64,000 bases of DNA, from contig CAJNYU010003187.1 in the NCBI GenBank assembly GCA_905331475.1, positions 186,001 to 250,000 on the forward strand. The letters run 5' to 3'. The translations under genes were made by a program, and so were the position numbers. Positions 59,659 to 64,000 of the stretch are shown here, piece by piece (the first letter of the stretch is position 1; each line of letters opens with the position of its first letter). The notes under the pieces are model-generated. The model ran no database searches and was not told the origin of the DNA. It worked only from the letters and a program-made list of their open reading frames with translations. This DNA comes from Rotaria socialis (lineage: Eukaryota > Rotifera > Eurotatoria > Philodinida > Philodinidae).

Positions 59659-60411
59659 TTTAAGCAATTTGAAATTCGTCCTATCAAATAATAATAACAG
59701 TGACTTGTTCTTGCGTTTCTTCGTCCTTTCTTTCTATCTTTTAATCAAAATTATAACGTCCATTACGTTTTTTGCTTTTTTTTCTGTGCTACAAGGTTTT
59801 TTTGTGTGCTTTCTTCTCTTTTGATCGTTTTGTCTACGTTTATTTTATTTTCATTCAAGAGCAACGCGCCTTTTATGATTTATTGTATATCATATTTATA
59901 GTTCTAAGTTCCATCAACCTTTGCCTAAGGCACATATTTCATCCAACATCTATTTTTGAACTTCATTCTTTTATATGTTTTATAAATGTCTCTTCTTGTA
60001 TATTTCCTATAGAAATTAGAATCTTATCAGTTTTTGTCTGTCTGTCTGTCTGCCTGTCTGTCTGTCTGTCTGTTTCGTGTGTTTATATTATACGTCAAGT
60101 ACACACATGCTCTTGCTGAGAGAAGACTAATCGTTGGAGAAGGAACTCTGTTGGTATATGTATATGCATATTTATATACATGCATTTTATCTTGTGTGAG
60201 TATGGAAACACATTTTCAGTTTGTTTTTGCTTTTATGGCTTGTTTTAAGGACGCTCCTGTTCTATCTCTCATTACATATAAAAATGTTGTGTTTTGTGGA
60301 TCTAAACAAGATAATCTATTTCATATAGCGTGAAGAGAAAAAAATGTCCGGTCATTATTTTTGTTTGTCTTCTAGATTGAAAACGAAAAACAACAATATC
60401 TATAAGAAACA
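59659..60411. other. Intergenic spacer with CTGT repeat
   Basis: 753 bp holding the MAP3K 3' UTR and the La 5' region. It contains (CTGT)n at 60036-60073 and an acceptor-like TTTGTCTTCTAG ending at 60375, 36 nt before the La ATG. Open frames here (up to 115 codons) are low-complexity Phe/Cys/Leu-rich and not credible genes. Confidence 0.6.
60036..60073 (+). repeat. (CTGT)n microsatellite
   Basis: About nine CTGT units with one CCTG interruption, upstream of the La gene. Confidence 0.85.
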
Positions 60412-62219
60412 ATGACAGATACTGTAGTACCAACAACTAGTGACAAAACTGTTTCATCAACTGAAACAGTTGCTAATGCTGATTCAGTTACAACAGTGAC
60501 AAAATCTAAAACAGTATGTAAAAAAAACTAGCTTGAACTTTTTCTCATTTATAATTATATTTTTTACTTTCAGATTCATCCTGATCATTCTGTTACTGTA
60601 ACTACAACAGTCGATAAAACTGAACAGTAAGTATTTTAGATTAAAAAGATTAATTTTTCGATTGTTGAATTTCCTGGGAATAAGTTTGTTTTTGAATACA
60701 GACCATATAGGTTGTTTTTTTCTTACCTTAATTTATCTTAGAAAAAATGGTGATCATATTGTAACAAGTGTAACTCAAACAACATCATCATCATTAGATC
60801 CCAATGTTGATAAAAAGATCATTCGTCAAATCGAATATTATCTTAGTGATGTTAATATGGTTCGAGATAAATTTCTCAAAAATGAAATCACCAAAGATGA
60901 AGGCTGGATTCCATTATCTGTTTTAACAACATTTAAACGTCTTCAATCATTGACAACTGATTTTAACACAATAATAAGTGCGTTAAAAAAATCTGTTTCG
61001 GGTCTTATACAAATAGATGAAACACAAAATAAAATCCGTCGTCATCCAGAACGTCCATTACCATCTAGTCAAGCTGAACTCGAATTATCATTACGTAATC
61101 GTACTGTTTTTGTGAAAGGGTTTCCTAAAACAACTGATATTAACATCGACAAATTACTTCATTTCTTTGAAAAGTAATGTTTATTTTATTTTCCTAAATG
61201 ATCATTAATACTTTTTTTCTTTTACTAAAATTCATAAATAGATTTGGTTCAATAGAAAGTGTTCAGATGAAAAAGCAATTTAAATCAAAAGACTTCAATG
61301 GTGCTGCATTTGTTGTTTTTCCAACTGATGACAATGCTCGAGAATTCATTCAGAAATCTAAAGAAACACCAATTGTCTATGATGATGGATCTGCATTAGA
61401 ATGTTCATTACAAGATGATTTCTATAAGAAAAAAGCATTAGATTCAGCAAATGGTGGAAGATCAGCAGATGATGATGATGCAAAAGAAAAACGAGCTAAT
61501 GACAAACAGGGACGAAAAGAAAAACGAAAGGAAGAATTAGACAAAAAGACAAACGAACACTTAGAAAAATTAAATAATGAAAATTTAACCGGTGCTGTTA
61601 TTCATCTTGCTGGCATGACGCCAAATGTGACAAGAGAATTAATTAAAGAAAAATTCAATCCATTCACAAAAATGCCCTGGATTGATTTCAATAAAGGTGA
61701 TGCTGAGGTAAATTAGTAATTGAAGATTTAAACAGACGAAAACAAAATGGATTTTTATTGGTTCTATTTAGGCATGGGTACGATTAAATGAAGCTGATAC
61801 AGCCAAAACTGTCCTTGAAAAAGTTTTAGCAGCTGGACAAGGCAAACTTGTGATTGATGGCAAGGAAGTTATAAGTCGGTTGGTTGAAGGTGAAGAAGAA
61901 GTTGAATTTTGGAAAGAAGCTAACGAAAAACGTGCAGCGGAAAGAATAAAGAAAAGTGAACGATTTGGTGGTGGAGGTAAACGAGGTGGACGAGGTGGAC
62001 GGGGTGGACGAGGTGGCAAGCGAAATAATGATCGTCGCGGCGGACAGAAACGAAAACGTGACCAAGGTTGGTGTTTATCGATATTCTTAGAGATGAATAA
62101 TATGAACGTTTTTCTTTCTCTTCATTTTAGGACGCGGTGGTGATAGTGAATCAAATGACGAAGATGAATCAACTGAATCTAAATCACCCAAAAAAGTCAA
62201 GGGCGTAACAGCCGATTAA
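60412..62219 (+). CDS. SSB: La autoantigen homologue (genuine La, LARP3)
   Basis: Six exons: 60412-60513, 60574-60626, 60742-61173, 61242-61707, 61772-62066, 62131-62219; 478 residues. The La motif (about 74-160) has IRQIEYYLSDVNMVRDKFL with the UUU-OH-binding Gln/Tyr/Tyr/Asp/Phe set, GWIPLSVLTTFKRLQ and a winged-helix end. RRM1 (about 167-240) starts RTVFVKGFPKTTD and has the RNP1-like FNGAAFVVF. An Arg/Lys-rich linker leads to RRM2 (about 305-400; GAVIHLAGM, MPWIDFNKGDAEAWVRL), the xRRM of genuine La. The tail has a GGRGGRGGRGG-type arginine-glycine run (about 425-437), then an acidic patch and SPKKVKG, a possible nuclear signal. La binds the 3' UUU-OH of nascent Pol III transcripts and chaperones RNA folding. 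The N-terminal 70 residues are Thr/Val-rich and longer than in human La. Poly(A) signal at 62437-62442. Confidence 0.95.
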
Positions 62220-62436
62220 ATAGTTTTTGTTTTCTGTTTTCTGTTTTTGTTTTTGTGTTTGTTGTTTATAAGTTAGTTTCATTAAGATTTAAGACAATTT
62301 TGTATGTCTTAAATACTTTCTTTCTTCATCCATTTAACTCTAAACAAGACGAGAAACGAGATTTTGTGTGTATGTGATATGAAGGCTGTTAAAAACATTG
62401 AATACTTCATTATCTTGTCCGATGTTTCTGTTGAGC

Positions 62437-62442
62437 AATAAA
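62437..62442 (+). promoter_or_regulatory. Poly(A) signal AATAAA of SSB
   Basis: AATAAA about 218 nt after the La stop codon on the sense strand, preceded by a T-rich 3' UTR. Confidence 0.5.
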
Positions 62443-63052
62443 GTAAACATGCTGCTGCGTACAATGACTCAATACTTATGCGTATGCCTATAAAATAGAT
62501 TTTGCTAATGCAAATGATCATTTATTTATGACACAGCATATGTTGAAATACATTTCGGATGAAACACTACGAAAATGAATGTAATACTATTTATGATAAT
62601 AAATATCATTCAAATCAAAATAATGATAATTTCTCAGACCACATGTTCTAGTCAGATCTTGTAAAGAATAGTGATAAAAATCGACTACATTAATCGATAA
62701 ATCACAGTTTAATCAAAGTAGCAAATAAACTAACAAAAAAAGAATGATACACACGTCATTGTACTGTATCGTGTAATTTATCATATGTAGTAGGCGTTTA
62801 ACAAAACTAAATGGACATGACAAGTGTTAGGATAGTGCAAGAAAAAAAAATACAGCTATTGGGACATATGTATATAAAGGAATATATTATTACTATTATT
62901 ATTTAAGTGTTTTGAATGATTAGTTTACGCATTTATTTATTCTGACTTTTGACTATCATCGTTATTATTATTGATATCAGCGACAGAATATATAGATTTA
63001 TTTCTCTCATAAAGTATGGAACTCACAGTACATAATGCTGGACTGCGATTCG

Positions 63053-63122
63053 ACCTATATTTCCTATAATTCCTATATTTTCAAAAAAGTCCGATTTTTG
63101 TCCTATATTTTCCTATATTTTA
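63053..63122 (+). repeat. TCCTATATTTT short degenerate tandem repeat
   Basis: Five imperfect copies of a (T)CCTATA(T)TTT unit, in two pairs plus one, separated by a CAAAAAAGTCCGATTTTTG spacer. The spacer itself is partly self-complementary. Confidence 0.6.
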
Positions 63123-63410
63123 TAGAGAAAAGTAGAAAATTTCCGAAACCCTCTGAATTGTGCTATTGTCTTTAGACGAAAAAAAACTTTTAATGTGTAT
63201 AATCATGTGTTTTGGACAAATTGTTGTATTATAGTGACATTTGTTTTAAACAATATTTTTCCTTTCGTCTATTTAGTGGGCTGACTGAGAAATTGTTCAA
63301 TACTAAGTACAAAATAGTTCAAAAGAAAAAAATATTCACAAAGTGACCATGTACTAGTTTAGTTTCAGGGTTTTAGTGAAGTTTTAGTTAGATATAAAAG
63401 CTGTGTATAT

Positions 63411-63530
63411 ATACCCCTGGAAAAAATAAGTTTCACTCTGTATTTTGAGGATATTGTTACCAAACGAACATTTTTTTTTAAAGTAACGACACATTCTGAA
63501 AGCCCGTGAAATTTTACGCCATCCTGTATA
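63411..63530. mobile_element. Candidate mariner/Tc1-derived MITE
   Basis: About 120 bp bounded by TATATA on both sides. The right end read on the minus strand is TACAGGATGGCGTAAAATTT, then CACGGG, a typical IS630/Tc1/mariner terminus (TACAGGxTGxCxxAAA...). The left end, TACCCCTGGAAAAAATAAGT then TTCAC, aligns with it imperfectly (TAC, TGG, TAA.TTTCAC), giving degenerate inverted ends with a TA target. There is no coding capacity. The family call is by terminus style only. Confidence 0.4.
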
Positions 63531-64000
63531 TATGCATTTTCATTTACACTTATTTATTATCAGAAAAAAATCGAGTTTTGATAAAATACAAAATAAACTT
63601 GCGAAAAATAATAAGCGATGCATGCTGATTACCAGGACAATAAAATTAGGTTGAGCTTTTTTGGGAAGTCATGTCCGTAATCGGAAACGTCTCCTTTAAT
63701 TATGAGAAATAGTATGTCGTTTTCATGTATTTGTTTTTTCAAAGCTTATGATCTACTTTATTGTTATTTGTCGATTTGTGAAAAACTTTTATAGTGATCC
63801 TCGAATTAGCGACTTATTTCAGTAGAAAAAAATTATTATAAGGATCTTGGCTACGGTTGAACCGTTTATCGCAGCTTCATTAAGACGATTTTCAAGCAGA
63901 GCAGTTAAAAAACACCAAAACAATTGAACAGAAACGGTCTATAAAACGTCCTCTCTTTTTGTCATTTTTTATCGAAAATCCTCTATTTTTGACAGCCTTG

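Larger units (their letters stand above)
62443..64000. other. Gene-poor right end
   Basis: No coding exon is recognised on either strand to the window edge. It includes a TCCTATATTT-type repeat (63053-63122) and a short candidate mariner-derived element (63411-63530), described separately. The final 60 bases repeat a TCCTCT(A/C)TTTTTG-like motif twice (63949-63963 and 63979-63994). Confidence 0.5.

Noticed and set aside
59772..60333. Phe/Cys/Leu-rich open frames upstream of La
   Set aside because: Generated by T-rich sequence and a (CTGT)n microsatellite; no splice or domain support.

Overview
This is a eukaryotic nuclear window: AT-rich (roughly 70% A+T by eye), with spliced genes, mostly 45-70 nt GT-AG introns and a few introns of 0.5-4 kb. 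I assembled 16 protein-coding genes by hand and summed the reading phase across every intron. In every spliced gene the total coding length is a multiple of three and ends at a stop codon. The protein set is animal (calponin/transgelin, GM130, MTA/NuRD, taspase-1, DLK/LZK kinase, La, TCTP, GINS1, ABCF2, CEP170-like). The compact AT-rich architecture, a left end carrying fungal- or bacterial-looking metabolic genes, and acceptor-like pyrimidine-AG motifs just upstream of many start codons fit a rotifer, most likely a bdelloid. That assignment is inference.

Layout. 1-2134 is AT-rich spacer. 2135-13205 is a metabolic/transport block: a TDA3-like FAD oxidoreductase (-) divergent from an intronless FMN 2-hydroxyacid oxidase ending in the peroxisomal signal SKL (+), an N-formylglutamate amidohydrolase-like protein (-), and a 1,057-residue FUSC/aromatic-acid-exporter-like membrane protein (-). 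14232-15591 is a small calponin with two candidate first exons. 18657-32837 is a minus-strand run: GOLGA2 (GM130), GINS1 and ABCF2. A plus-strand InaF-motif-like membrane protein is nested in ABCF2 intron 3. 35274-53714 is a plus-strand run: an unrecognised zinc-finger/coiled-coil protein, MTA, a CEP170-like protein, ACP6-like histidine phosphatase and taspase-1. TCTP (-) follows and is divergent from a DLK/LZK kinase (+). La/SSB (+) is the last gene. The right end (62.4-64 kb) is non-coding and holds a short mariner-like MITE candidate and a small AT-rich tandem repeat.

Functionally most of the window is housekeeping (Golgi structure, replication, chromatin, ribosome-associated ATPase, RNA chaperone, signalling). 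I see no CRISPR, operator-type regulation, rRNA or convincing tRNA. The points most worth following are the microbial-like metabolic cluster, the nested InaF-like gene, the alternative calponin first exons, the recurrent acceptor sites in front of ATGs (possible spliced-leader addition), and the unrecognised zinc-finger gene.
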